Shown here: positions 52,852-61,316 of the stretch, piece by piece | How the letters are laid out: each line of letters starts with the position of its first letter | Position numbering within the stretch: position 1 is the first letter of the stretch | DNA from: Paenibacillus solanacearum | GTDB taxonomy: Bacteria; Bacillota; Bacilli; Paenibacillales; NBRC-103111 | Length of the DNA: 64,000 nucleotides | Assembly: GCF_910593845.1 (NCBI RefSeq) | Contig: NZ_CAJVAS010000010.1 | Coordinates: 1 to 64,000, forward strand | Direction of reading: 5' to 3' | Program-made: the position numbers and the translations under genes | Notes under the pieces: generated by a model | What the model was told of the DNA's origin: nothing | Database searches by the model: none | Seen by the model: only the letters and a program-made list of their open reading frames with translations

Positions 52852-54471
52852 ATGAATAGCACGATCAAAATATTCGATACGACACTTAGGGACGGTACCC
52901 AAGGCGAAGGAATCAGCCTGTCCGTCGAAGACAAATTGAAAATCGCCCAGAAGCTCGATACGCTGGGTGTTTCTTATATTGAAGGCGGCTGGCCGGGAAG
53001 CAACAATAAAGATATTGAGTTTTTCATTCGCGTCAAAGAGCTGTCGTTCAAGCATGCGAAAGTGACGGCTTTCGGAAGCACGCGCCGCAAAGGGACCAAG
53101 GCGGAGAACGATCCGAACTTGAACCGGATTCTTGAAGTCGGCGTGGCCGCCGCGGCGATCTTCGGCAAGTCCTGGGACTTTCAGGTGCATACGGCGATCC
53201 AGACGACGCTGGAAGAAAATTTGGCGATGATCTACGATTCCGTCCGCTACTTGAAGAGCAACGGCTTGGAAGTGATCTACGACGCTGAGCATTTCTTCGA
53301 CGGCTACAAGAGCAATCCCGAATATGCGCTGGCGACGATCAAGCAGGCGGAAGCGGCCGGCGCGGACTGGATCGCCTTGTGCGATACGAACGGCGGTACG
53401 CTCCCGCATGAAATAACGGAGATCGTAAAGACCGTGTGCCAGAACATCGCTACGCCGATCGGCATTCACGCGCATAATGACTGTGAGCTCGGCGTTGCCA
53501 ACAGCATCGCAGCTGTAATGGCCGGCGCCCGACAAGTTCAAGGCACGATTAACGGGTATGGTGAACGATGCGGCAATGCCAATCTGGTGTCCATCATCCC
53601 GAACCTGCAGCTCAAGCTGAAATACGACGTCATCTCTGCGGACCAGTTGGCGAGCTTAAGCAGTATTGCCCGCTATGTCAGCGAAATCGCGAATATGCAT
53701 ATGCCGATCAATCAGCCGTATGTCGGTTCGGCGGCGTTCGCCCACAAGGGCGGCATTCACGTCTCGGCCATTTTGCGGGACTCCAGTACATACGAGCATA
53801 TTACGCCGGAGCTTGTGGGCAACAAGCAGCGTGTGCTCGTCTCCGAGTTGGCCGGTCAAAGCAACCTCGTATTCAAGGCCCAGGAGCTCGGGCTGGAGTT
53901 CGATACGAATAATCAGCAGACGAAGCTGCTGATCGAGCAAATCAAGGAAATGGAGCATCAGGGCTACAAGTTCGAAGGGGCCGATGCGACACTCGAGCTG
54001 TTGATGCGCAATGCCTATGGTATGCTCGAAGAAATTTTCACGCTTGAATCGTTCAAAATCATGGTGACCAAATCGGCCGGACAACCGGTTCTTTCCGAAG
54101 CGATCGTCAAGCTGAAGGTGCATGGGGAGACCGTATACAATGCGGCGGAAGGCAACGGACCGGTCAACGCGCTCGACAACGCGCTCCGCAAATGCTTGAA
54201 AAAGCATTACCCGGGCATCCAGCATATGCATTTGTCCGACTATAAAGTCCGCGTTCTCGACGATAAAAATGCGACAGCCGGCAAAGTACGGGTGCTGATC
54301 GAATCGTCCGATTTCAAAAATGCATGGAATACGGTAGGTGTGTCGGAAAATATTATCGAAGCGAGCTGGCACGCGCTCGTCGACAGTATGCGCTATGCCC
54401 TTCTCTCGCAATCGCGCACCAGCCATCAGCCGGAAGAACAGCGTGAGCAAGTCGGGCTTGTAAACCATTAA
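52852..54471 (+). CDS. cimA: (R)-citramalate synthase
   Basis: Condenses acetyl-CoA and pyruvate to citramalate, opening a threonine-independent route to isoleucine. Seen: IKIFDTTLRDGTQGEGISLS (HMGL/isopropylmalate-synthase signature), YIEGGWPGSNNKD, GIHAHNDCELGVANS (metal-binding HxH), TINGYGERCGNANL, SAFAHKGGIHVSA and a C-terminal LeuA allosteric domain. The GGWPGSNNKD and long C-terminal part are typical of CimA rather than LeuA. Length 539 aa. ATG 52852 is preceded by GGAGG. Monocistronic. Confidence 0.92.
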   Translation: MNSTIKIFDTTLRDGTQGEGISLSVEDKLKIAQKLDTLGVSYIEGGWPGSNNKDIEFFIRVKELSFKHAKVTAFGSTRRKGTKAENDPNLNRILEVGVAAAAIFGKSWDFQVHTAIQTTLEENLAMIYDSVRYLKSNGLEVIYDAEHFFDGYKSNPEYALATIKQAEAAGADWIALCDTNGGTLPHEITEIVKTVCQNIATPIGIHAHNDCELGVANSIAAVMAGARQVQGTINGYGERCGNANLVSIIPNLQLKLKYDVISADQLASLSSIARYVSEIANMHMPINQPYVGSAAFAHKGGIHVSAILRDSSTYEHITPELVGNKQRVLVSELAGQSNLVFKAQELGLEFDTNNQQTKLLIEQIKEMEHQGYKFEGADATLELLMRNAYGMLEEIFTLESFKIMVTKSAGQPVLSEAIVKLKVHGETVYNAAEGNGPVNALDNALRKCLKKHYPGIQHMHLSDYKVRVLDDKNATAGKVRVLIESSDFKNAWNTVGVSENIIEASWHALVDSMRYALLSQSRTSHQPEEQREQVGLVNH

Positions 54472-54491
54472 TGCTTCTATAATAAACTACC

Positions 54492-54538
54492 AAAAAGCTG
54501 CAGTTCCCGTTTTCATAACGGAGACCGCAGCTTTTTTT
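54492..54538. terminator. Terminator between cimA and the ResA-like gene
   Basis: AAAAAGCTGC (54492-54501) pairs with GCAGCTTTTT; a T7 run follows on the + strand, and A-rich sequence serves the minus strand. Confidence 0.85.
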
Positions 54539-54540
54539 CG

Positions 54541-55074
54541 TTACGCTTCAATTAATGACTGTATGCGTTGCTCCAGCTCATCGCGCGGAAGCACGTGAAT
54601 CACTTCTTTTAAATTCCCGTGTTTGTCGATCAAGAAGCTGGTCGGGACAAACAAGATCCGGTAAACAGCAGCCGCCTCCCCTTGAGCGTCCAGCAGCACG
54701 GGAAAGTGATACCCGTATTGTTTGACGAAGCTCCGCGCCTCCTTGAGGCTGTCTCCTTTGGTAACATTCACGGCGTACAGATCGATCTTTCCTTTGTACC
54801 GCTCGTATAGCTGCGCCAAGTCCGGGGCCTCCTCGTGACAAGGCCCGCACCATGACGCCCAGAAATTAACGATCAGCGGCTTATCCCGCGGACCGCCGAC
54901 ATGATACTCTCCCCCATCCATGCCCTTCAAAGAAAACGAAGGTACTGCTTGACCCTGCTTTAGCTCCGGCCGGGCCGCAGATGCTTGTGCAACAGCGTCC
55001 CCCGCTTTACTTTGGTACAGACCCAGCACAACTAAAAGGACGGCGATTGCCGCCAACCATGTGATTTTTTTCAT
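54541..55074 (-). CDS. ResA/TlpA-type membrane-anchored thiol-disulfide oxidoreductase
   Basis: Signal-anchor MKKITWLAAIAVLLVVLGLY then a TlpA-like thioredoxin fold: VPSFSLKGMDGGEYHV, the redox motif NFWASWCGPCHEEAPDL (CGPC) and VPTSFLIDKHGNLKEV with cis-Pro. It probably reduces extracytoplasmic disulfides, for example in cytochrome c maturation or sporulation. No ccd or res genes are beside it, so I leave the symbol open. The ATG at 55072-55074 has GAGGAG upstream. Length 177 aa is normal. Confidence 0.88.
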   Translation of the reverse strand: MKKITWLAAIAVLLVVLGLYQSKAGDAVAQASAARPELKQGQAVPSFSLKGMDGGEYHVGGPRDKPLIVNFWASWCGPCHEEAPDLAQLYERYKGKIDLYAVNVTKGDSLKEARSFVKQYGYHFPVLLDAQGEAAAVYRILFVPTSFLIDKHGNLKEVIHVLPRDELEQRIQSLIEA

Positions 55075-55256
55075 CTGCTTGCTCCTCGTAGTCGCTATTC
55101 GGATGGGCGCATGCTTGCGCCGCACTTTTCCAGTATCTCCAAAATGCCGGCAAACGTTACATTAATGCCGTTTTCCTTCATTAGGTATCGTCCTAAGGCA
55201 TGGTGAATGATAGATACGGGAACATTAGGTTCATCTTATGTAAATAGAGGAGCAGA

Positions 55257-55265
55257 ATGAAGTAA
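55257..55265 (+). CDS. Two-codon leader ORF (ATG AAG TAA) before the MFS gene
   Basis: AGGAG at 55248-55252 is ideally spaced for this ATG (4 nt), not for the MFS start 8 bases later. The leader stop overlaps the MFS ATG as TAATG. A ribosome would read MK, stop and could restart on the transporter. It may be only a coincidence of the start region. Confidence 0.35.
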   Translation: MK

Positions 55266-56575
55266 TGGAAAAAACGAAGCGAAAAAAACTCGATATTACG
55301 TTTGAAAGCGACGTAAGCTGGAAGCCGAAGGAGCGAACCGGACAAGCCGAAACGAAGGGGAACAATAGCGGTGAATCGAAAGGAAGAATATGGGAGTTCA
55401 TTGCGATCGCTTCCGTTCCGCTTGTCCTCGTGCTCGGCAACTCGATGCTCGTTCCAATTTTACCCGACATGCAGGAACGATTGGGCATCAGCCAATTCCA
55501 AAGCAGTCTAGTCATCACCCTCTTTTCGGTAACGGCCGGCCTGGTTATTCCACTATCTGGTTATTTATCCGACCGATTTTCCAGGAAAAGCATCATGATT
55601 CCATCGCTCATTATATACGGCGCCGCTGGAGTTCTGGCAGGCTTCGGGGCGATCTGGAACTCCTACACAACGATCATTATTGCCCGGGCAATTCAAGGGC
55701 TTGGCGCCGCAGGAACAGCTCCGATCGCCATGGCGCTCGCCGGTGATTTATATAAGGAAGGAACGGAAAGCAAGGCGCTTGGCTTAACGGAGGCTTCGAA
55801 CGGCACAGGTAAAGTCGTCAGTCCGATCATCGGATCATTGCTCGCCCTTATTGTATGGTACGCGGCTTTTTTTGCTTTTCCCGTCTTTTGCGCGCTATCG
55901 CTGCTGGCGATCATGTTCTTGATCAAGGAACCGGAGAAAACGAAGGAACCGATGAAGCTCGGCGAATACTTGCGGAGCATCGGCAAAGTACTGAAGGAAA
56001 AAGGCCGTTGGTTAATTACATCGTTTATAGCCGGGTCGGTCTCGCTCTTCGTATTGTTCGGCGTGCTCTTCTACTTGTCCGATATTTTGGAGGTTGCCCC
56101 TTACCATATCGACGGTGTAAAGAAAGGGATGGTGCTTGCCATTCCGCTGCTTGGCCTTGTCATCACGTCCTACACAACCGGGTCGTTGATCAAGAAAAAC
56201 GGAACAGTCATGCGCTGGCTCATCAATATCGGACTTGGGATCATGACGGTCGCGCTCGGATTGTGTATCTTCCTCTTTAATAAAAACATATACCTGTTTA
56301 TCGGCCTGCTTACTTTGAGCAGTATCGGAACCGGCTTGCTGCTCCCCTGCCTGAATACGATGATTACAGGCTCGGTCAAACGGGACCAGCGCGGGATGAT
56401 TACGTCCATCTACAACAGCTTGCGTTTTTTGGGCGTAGCGGCAGGACCGCCTTTGTTCGGGTGGATGATGGAGAAATCGCATCAGATGGTTTTCATTACC
56501 GTCGCCACCATGGCCTTGATTACGCTCGGACTTGTGTTTTTCCTGGTCAAACCGCATGGGAAGGTTGGAGGTTGA
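55265..56575 (+). CDS. MFS transporter (Bmr/TetA-like, 12-14 helices)
   Basis: Major-facilitator efflux-type protein. A 40-residue polar N-terminus is followed by helices with the motif GYLSDRFSRKSIMIPSLI (motif A), the ARAIQGLGAAGTAPIAMALA block (motif C-like GlGxxGTxP) and a second half with LSSIGTGLLLPCLNTMITG. It resembles bacterial multidrug/tetracycline-type exporters. Length 436 aa. Substrate unknown; drug resistance cannot be claimed. The N-terminal extension (MEKTKRKKLDITFESDVSWK) is unusual. Confidence 0.87.
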   Translation: MEKTKRKKLDITFESDVSWKPKERTGQAETKGNNSGESKGRIWEFIAIASVPLVLVLGNSMLVPILPDMQERLGISQFQSSLVITLFSVTAGLVIPLSGYLSDRFSRKSIMIPSLIIYGAAGVLAGFGAIWNSYTTIIIARAIQGLGAAGTAPIAMALAGDLYKEGTESKALGLTEASNGTGKVVSPIIGSLLALIVWYAAFFAFPVFCALSLLAIMFLIKEPEKTKEPMKLGEYLRSIGKVLKEKGRWLITSFIAGSVSLFVLFGVLFYLSDILEVAPYHIDGVKKGMVLAIPLLGLVITSYTTGSLIKKNGTVMRWLINIGLGIMTVALGLCIFLFNKNIYLFIGLLTLSSIGTGLLLPCLNTMITGSVKRDQRGMITSIYNSLRFLGVAAGPPLFGWMMEKSHQMVFITVATMALITLGLVFFLVKPHGKVGG

Positions 56576-56617
56576 CCTCCGCCGCATTATAATGGATGTA
56601 AAAGCGGCAAAGGAACT

Positions 56618-57058
56618 ATGGATATGATTCGCATCAGCAAGCAAGCTTATCGCGAGATGATTGCATACTGCATACAGCAACAGCCGCATGAAGCATGCGG
56701 CTTTTTGTCAGGTTATCGCGGCGACAGTTCCGTGTCCGATCGAATCGATCGTTTTATTCCCGTAAGCAACCGGTCGCCGCGGCCGGAGAATCATTTTGAC
56801 ATGGACCCTCGCGAGGTTGTAAGCGTCTTATATCAACTGGAGACTAGCGGTGCAATCCTGCTCGGTATCGCTCACTCCCACCCTCAAGCTCCACCCGTCC
56901 CTTCTGGCGAAGACTTGCTCACCGCCTGGCATCGAACAGCAACGCATTGGATCGTATCGCTTCAAGGCAGTGTCCCGCTTGCCAAGGTATATCGTTATGC
57001 TGCACTTGATGACGGTACGGTTGCATGGTCCGGTATTCCGATGATCGTAGAGGATTGA
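56618..57058 (+). CDS. JAMM/Mov34-family metallopeptidase
   Basis: M67-type isopeptidase fold. Seen: HEACGFLSG, then the zinc motif IAHSHPQAPPVPSGEDL (HxH, S, D). Length 146 aa matches small bacterial JAMM proteins, some of which work with ThiS/MoaD-like carriers. No such carrier is adjacent. ATG 56618 follows AAAGGA. Possibly an operon with the MFS gene 40 bp upstream. Confidence 0.88.
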   Translation: MDMIRISKQAYREMIAYCIQQQPHEACGFLSGYRGDSSVSDRIDRFIPVSNRSPRPENHFDMDPREVVSVLYQLETSGAILLGIAHSHPQAPPVPSGEDLLTAWHRTATHWIVSLQGSVPLAKVYRYAALDDGTVAWSGIPMIVED

Positions 57059-57128
57059 ATATATCGCTGAAAAAACAGAATCACGATGAAGATCGGCACA
57101 AACGACAATTGTGCTTGACCGACAAAAA

Positions 57129-57174
57129 AGAGCCTTCAGCTTACTGCTTTGCGCAGCATGCGGGAAGACTCTCT
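57129..57174 (-). terminator. Terminator after the exonuclease gene
   Basis: AAGAGCCTTC and GAAGACTCTT pair with two mismatches, with an inner CTGC...GCAG-type helix; A-rich sequence on the left gives T on the minus strand. Confidence 0.5.
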
Positions 57175-57908
57175 TAAAGATGATGGCTTAATTGCAAATA
57201 CAAATCGCCCAGCGAATGGACGTCCCGGGATCTGATTTCTTCCAGCAGCTTCACCCACAGCCTCGCCGTCATGACCGCATCCTCCAGCGCGTGATGGCGA
57301 ACTGTCGTTTCTACGCCGTACAGCGCCAGCATCGAATCCAGATCATACGCAGGCAGCTTCGGATTCAGCCATTTGGCGATGATCATCGTGTCCAGCAGCC
57401 GGTGCGATAAATTGACCTTTGACGTTTTCCAGAGCGCGGAATTCAGAAAGTGCTTATCATGCCCCGAGCCATGTGCAATCAATATTTTGGATTGGACAAA
57501 TTCGAGAAATCCTTTCAAAGCATGCAGAATGTCCGGCGCTTCCTGCACCATTTCATTGGAGATGCCCGTCAGCTCTACGATTTCCTTCGGGATGCTCCGC
57601 TTTGGATTCACCAGACTGTAAAACGTTTCCTCGGTGATGAAGCTCCCCGCCACTGAGACGGCTCCGAAGGAAATGATCTCGTCTCCGTTATACGGCGAAA
57701 AACCGGTCGTTTCCAGATCGAAAACGACCAGTTCCACCGAATCCAGCGAAATATCGTACAGCGAGTTTTTACGCTGTTCCTTCATCATGGATCGAATGAA
57801 AGCCATCTGTTGAGCGCTTCGCGCATCGAACATCGAAGTGATGGCCGGCGTCAGGCCTCCCATTTTATATAAGCTCCACATTCGTCCGGCAGGTTTCATA
57901 TCTTTCAT
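57174..57908 (-). CDS. DnaQ-like 3'-5' exonuclease (DEDDh)
   Basis: Seen: ExoI ELVVFDLETTGFSPYNGDEI (D, E), ExoII IAHGSGHDKHFLNSAL (D), and ExoIII VRHHALEDAVMTARL (H, D). An N-terminal about 60-residue helical part precedes the fold. Length 244 aa. It is the last gene of amt-DUF294-exonuclease, 22 bp after the DUF294 gene. It probably trims RNA or DNA ends; the substrate is not predictable. Confidence 0.9.
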   Translation of the reverse strand: MKDMKPAGRMWSLYKMGGLTPAITSMFDARSAQQMAFIRSMMKEQRKNSLYDISLDSVELVVFDLETTGFSPYNGDEIISFGAVSVAGSFITEETFYSLVNPKRSIPKEIVELTGISNEMVQEAPDILHALKGFLEFVQSKILIAHGSGHDKHFLNSALWKTSKVNLSHRLLDTMIIAKWLNPKLPAYDLDSMLALYGVETTVRHHALEDAVMTARLWVKLLEEIRSRDVHSLGDLYLQLSHHL

Positions 57909-57930
57909 TTCCGATCACCTAACCTTTTTT

Positions 57931-59001
57931 TCACAACTCCCGATGAACTCTCTTTTTTACATACTTTTGCAAGTCGTTGCCAATCCGCAAGCAAAGCTTC
58001 AGCTCGGATGCCCGTTCTTTGGTCAGCTGCTCGGCCGACAGCTTGCCGCGGGTCGTATAATGGCCGTCTTCGATTTGGTACGGAGTCATTGACCGCAGCT
58101 TCAAGGCGATGGCCAGCGCCTCCAGAAAGTCGTCTCCCAGCTCCTCCTCAAGCGCCTGAGACGATACGAGCGAACGGATGCGATCTTCTGTAGAGCTGCA
58201 GCGTGCGCCGGCTTCCAGGGCAAGCAGCCGGACACCGTTCACAATCGGAATATAGGCTCCGTACTTAATATCTACGCCGCCGGCATCTTCCCCATACCGT
58301 TCCTTGATCAGCTGCCCGAACAGCCCGATCGATACTTTGTGATGAAGCGTGTTGCGCAGCAAATATTCAAGCATCTCGGGCTTATCGGCCAAATATTGTT
58401 GAAACACATCCATGATTTGGTCGGCCAGCGAAGTATCGCCATAAATTGCCCGCAAATCGGCGGTAATGAGCAAGTATCTCACATGCTCCCAATCCGGTTC
58501 GCCGAACCAGTCGAGCAGCATGGAGCGATACGCCGCCAAAGGCTTCAGCCATCGCTCATTCGTACAGATCACCCCGCCGCTGCAGGGCGGATACCCGGCC
58601 GACAGCAGCAGCGTATATATGGCCTCCGCCAACCTGGGATAATACGTCTCCGCCGCCTGCCGATCCGCTTCCGACTGCGGATCGGCATACACGAGCCCGT
58701 TATCCTGATCGCTCCAGAGCGTCTGCTCGCTCCGTCCTCCGCTGCCGAAGAGCAAAAAGGCGTAAGGGAGAGGCGGCGAGCCCGCCCCTTCATCCAGCAG
58801 CTTCCGCTCCGCCCATGCAACGACTTGGCGAATAATCGCATCATGAAATGCGTTCGTATCCCGATTCCAATCCAGCGGGGAGGAAAAAAGAAGACGCCGC
58901 TGGAACGCCTCATGCGCCTGACCCCGGAACGCGCGCAGCTCCGATATATTACGGGCGCTTGCGATTTCCTGCAGAATCCATTCCGATGAGTGACGTTCCA
59001 T
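57931..59001 (-). CDS. DUF294 nucleotidyltransferase-like protein
   Basis: Has the GlnD/polymerase-beta-like core: YAFLLFGSGGRSEQTLWSDQ, then DNGLVYAD (GS...DxD metal site), and a DUF294 C-terminal helical domain (LGDDFLEALAIALKLRSMTP, LRIGNDLQKYVKKRV). The N-terminal CBS/cNMP domains of many relatives are missing, so it is a short form of 356 aa. It lies 45 bp after the ammonium transporter, where many bacteria have the PII gene glnK. A uridylyl/adenylyltransferase role in nitrogen signalling is an inference from that context. Confidence 0.85.
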   Translation of the reverse strand: MERHSSEWILQEIASARNISELRAFRGQAHEAFQRRLLFSSPLDWNRDTNAFHDAIIRQVVAWAERKLLDEGAGSPPLPYAFLLFGSGGRSEQTLWSDQDNGLVYADPQSEADRQAAETYYPRLAEAIYTLLLSAGYPPCSGGVICTNERWLKPLAAYRSMLLDWFGEPDWEHVRYLLITADLRAIYGDTSLADQIMDVFQQYLADKPEMLEYLLRNTLHHKVSIGLFGQLIKERYGEDAGGVDIKYGAYIPIVNGVRLLALEAGARCSSTEDRIRSLVSSQALEEELGDDFLEALAIALKLRSMTPYQIEDGHYTTRGKLSAEQLTKERASELKLCLRIGNDLQKYVKKRVHREL

Positions 59002-59046
59002 AACGTATCCCCTTTATTTGTAGTTAATTGTAGATAGGGTCTTCCA

Positions 59047-60435
59047 CTAAACCGAGTTCGAAGTGCCCCCCGGCGTTTTCCTCATTTGTTCGGGATACCC
59101 GTACGTTCCGTGTTCGGACAAGTCCAGACCGGTAATCTCTTCTTCCTCGGTAACGCGCAGGCCGATCGTCGCTTGGATAACGTACAATATAATGTAGGAA
59201 AGCACCAGCACGAACAGGAATGCGCCAAATACGCCAAGGGCCTGCACGCCCAGCTGCTCCAAGCCGCCTCCGTATAGCAAACCAGCCTTGCCAACGCCGA
59301 CCTTCTCCGCAAGCTCCGGCGTAGCGAAGATCCCCGTCGAGAGCGTTCCCCAAATCCCGGCGATCCCGTGCACGGAGAACGCGTAGATGGGATCGTCGAC
59401 GCCGGCCTTCTCGAACCACTGCGCCGTGAAGAACGTCAGGATGCCGGAGATCGCTCCGATGATGATCGCATCGCGCGGCGTAACGAAGGCGCAGGACGCG
59501 GTGATCGCCACCAGTGCGGCCAGCACGCCGTTCAGCATGCTCGGAACGTCCGCCTTCCCGAAGTAGATCCAGGATACGACTAGCGCGGCTACAGCGCCGG
59601 CCGAAGCGGCCAAATTCGTCGTAAGCGCAATGTATCCGAAGAAGCCGTCGTTCATCGCGCTGAGCGTCGAGCCGGGGTTGAAGCCGAACCAGCCGATCCA
59701 AAGAATGATGACCCCGAGCACGGACAGCACCTGGTTATGGCCAGGAATCAGGTTTGGCGTGTTGTCTTTATTGTATTTGCCGATCCGCGGCTTGAGCAGC
59801 AGTGTGGCAACCAGCGCCGCGGTTGCGCCCTGCAGGTGGACGACCGTCGAACCGGCGAAATCCTGCATGCCGATTTGGGACAGCCAGCCTCCGCCCCATA
59901 CCCAGTGAGCTACAATCGGATAGACGAGTACAGTGTATAAAATGCCGAAGATGAAGTAAACCGGCAGCTTGCCGCGTTCCGCGAAGCCGCCCCACGCAAT
60001 CGCCAGCGATACGCCGGCAAAAGCGAGCTGGAACAAAAATTTAATCGCGATCGGGACATCCGAGAACGACAGAGAACTGAACGCCGCTTGCGCCTGCTCC
60101 TCCGTTCCGTCGACGAAGAAGCCCGTCGTTCCGAAAAATCCATTGCCGTCGCCGAAGGCGAAACCGAAGCCGATCGCCCAGAACGCAATGGCGCACAAGC
60201 CGAAGGTGAGCACGGTCTTGCCTGCGACGTGACCGGCGTTTTTCATCCGGGTCGAACCTGCTTCGAGCAAAGCGAAGCCGGCTTGCATGAAGATGACGAG
60301 AATGGCCGCTAACATAACCCATACCGCATCGATCGCGCCTTGCAGCTGAGCGGGTGTTGCGTCGTCAGCAGCGAATGCCATCGCCGGCATGAATGCTGAC
60401 ATAAAGCCCATGGATAACAATAACTTTTTAACCAT
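59047..60435 (-). CDS. amt: Ammonium transporter (Amt/MEP family)
   Basis: Transports ammonium. Seen: a signal peptide (MVKKLLLSMGFMSAFMPAMA), a VMLAAILVIFMQAGFALLEAG block, RMKNAGHVAGKTVLTFG, DFAGSTVVHLQGATAALVAT (twin-His pore His 1) and a further YAFSVHGIAGIWGTLSTGIF (pore His 2), then a cytoplasmic C-tail ending GGTSNSV. Length 462 aa is normal. ATG 60433-60435 was chosen (GAGGGAG 8 nt upstream); a GTG three codons earlier is possible. GlnR/TnrA-like box and promoter lie just upstream. Confidence 0.94.
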   Translation of the reverse strand: MVKKLLLSMGFMSAFMPAMAFAADDATPAQLQGAIDAVWVMLAAILVIFMQAGFALLEAGSTRMKNAGHVAGKTVLTFGLCAIAFWAIGFGFAFGDGNGFFGTTGFFVDGTEEQAQAAFSSLSFSDVPIAIKFLFQLAFAGVSLAIAWGGFAERGKLPVYFIFGILYTVLVYPIVAHWVWGGGWLSQIGMQDFAGSTVVHLQGATAALVATLLLKPRIGKYNKDNTPNLIPGHNQVLSVLGVIILWIGWFGFNPGSTLSAMNDGFFGYIALTTNLAASAGAVAALVVSWIYFGKADVPSMLNGVLAALVAITASCAFVTPRDAIIIGAISGILTFFTAQWFEKAGVDDPIYAFSVHGIAGIWGTLSTGIFATPELAEKVGVGKAGLLYGGGLEQLGVQALGVFGAFLFVLVLSYIILYVIQATIGLRVTEEEEITGLDLSEHGTYGYPEQMRKTPGGTSNSV

Positions 60436-60455
60436 GTTGACCACTCCCTCACAAA

Positions 60456-60472
60456 TGTTAATTTATATAACA
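60456..60472 (-). promoter_or_regulatory. GlnR/TnrA-like box in the amt leader
   Basis: The sequence TGTTA-ATTTATA-TAACA matches the TGTNA-N7-TNACA consensus exactly. It lies about 15-30 bp downstream of the predicted start site, a position expected for repression rather than activation. GlnR represses nitrogen genes when glutamine is high. Confidence 0.65.
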
Positions 60473-60493
60473 TTTATTGAAATTCTTAATGTC

Positions 60494-60521
60494 ATTATAA
60501 TACAGTTCTTTTAATTTGCAA
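60494..60521 (-). promoter_or_regulatory. Promoter of amt
   Basis: The minus strand reads TTGCAA, 16 bases, TATAAT (-35 at 60516-60521, -10 at 60494-60499). Confidence 0.65.
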
Positions 60522-60764
60522 CATGTTGATCATAAAAAAATGAAGAAAATGCGAAAAATAATCTAACGCGAATATAACATAATTCAGATTTCCTCCATGA
60601 TGCTTGTTCAACCCTGCTCTTAAACCATCTTTTTCTCGCGCGAATGTCTTCCAATGATCGTGGCGATCCGGGTTCGACCAACTGCCATGCAGCGCGGAAA
60701 GCGCATGTTGAAAGTTTATGCCGCCGCTCCAACCCCGTGTCATTCGATATGGAAAGCATAACGT

Positions 60765-60794
60765 TTGACTGTATGGTTTGGATTCAGGTATCAT
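60765..60794 (+). promoter_or_regulatory. Promoter of the MerR gene
   Basis: TTGACT (60765-60770), 18-bp spacer, TATCAT (60789-60794). A long spacer of 18-19 bp is common at MerR-regulated promoters, so autoregulation is possible. Confidence 0.6.
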
Positions 60795-60855
60795 TAATAC
60801 TAACGAGACGAAAGACTACATATTAATAGGTAAAGAGGTGATGGGACATGGGGAT

Positions 60856-61287
60856 ATGAGACTGTACAAAATCGGTGAGCTGGCCCGCTTATCGGAAGTC
60901 AGTCCCAGAACAATCGACTACTACACGAAGCTCGGGCTGATCGAACCGGAATCCAGATCGGAAACAAATTATCGTCTGTATAGCGATGAAACTTTAGCGC
61001 GACTGAAACGTATTGAACATATGAAAAGGGAGAAGTATACCTTGGAGGAAATCAAGGCAAGCCTATCGCGTATAAATAAGGTTAGCCGAGATGAAATCGT
61101 GACAGATAAGCTTACATCATTGCAGCTGCTGCTGAACCAGCTTGAAAAAGAAGCGAAGGAAGTAGGGCCGCTGCTCGAGAAGCTTAAGCCTTCACAGATG
61201 AAAAATCTGCACAAGATGTTGACGCCGCCTGCGGCGGCCTGCATTGAAGCGCTTCTGTTGCTGCTAGGTAAAGGGCCCCTTTCCTAA
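60856..61287 (+). CDS. MerR-family regulator
   Basis: N-terminal winged HTH: MRLYKIGELARLSEVSPRTI, YYTKLGLIEPESRSETNYRL, then a dimerisation coiled coil (KLTSLQLLLNQLEKEAKEVG) and a short C-terminus with no Cys metal site. ATG 60856 begins the usual MerR start; ATG 60841 five codons upstream is an alternative with AGAGGTG close by. Ligand unknown. The metallopeptidase gene follows 29 bp later, so both may form one operon. Confidence 0.87.
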   Translation: MRLYKIGELARLSEVSPRTIDYYTKLGLIEPESRSETNYRLYSDETLARLKRIEHMKREKYTLEEIKASLSRINKVSRDEIVTDKLTSLQLLLNQLEKEAKEVGPLLEKLKPSQMKNLHKMLTPPAAACIEALLLLLGKGPLS

Positions 61288-61316
61288 TAAACATAATATA
61301 TGGAGGAATGGATTCT

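Larger units (their letters stand above)
60436..60855. other. Divergent intergenic region amt / MerR gene
   Basis: 420 bp. It holds the amt promoter and GlnR/TnrA-like box near 60456-60521 and the MerR promoter at 60765-60794. The roughly 240 bp between them (60522-60764) hold nothing I recognise. Confidence 0.6.
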
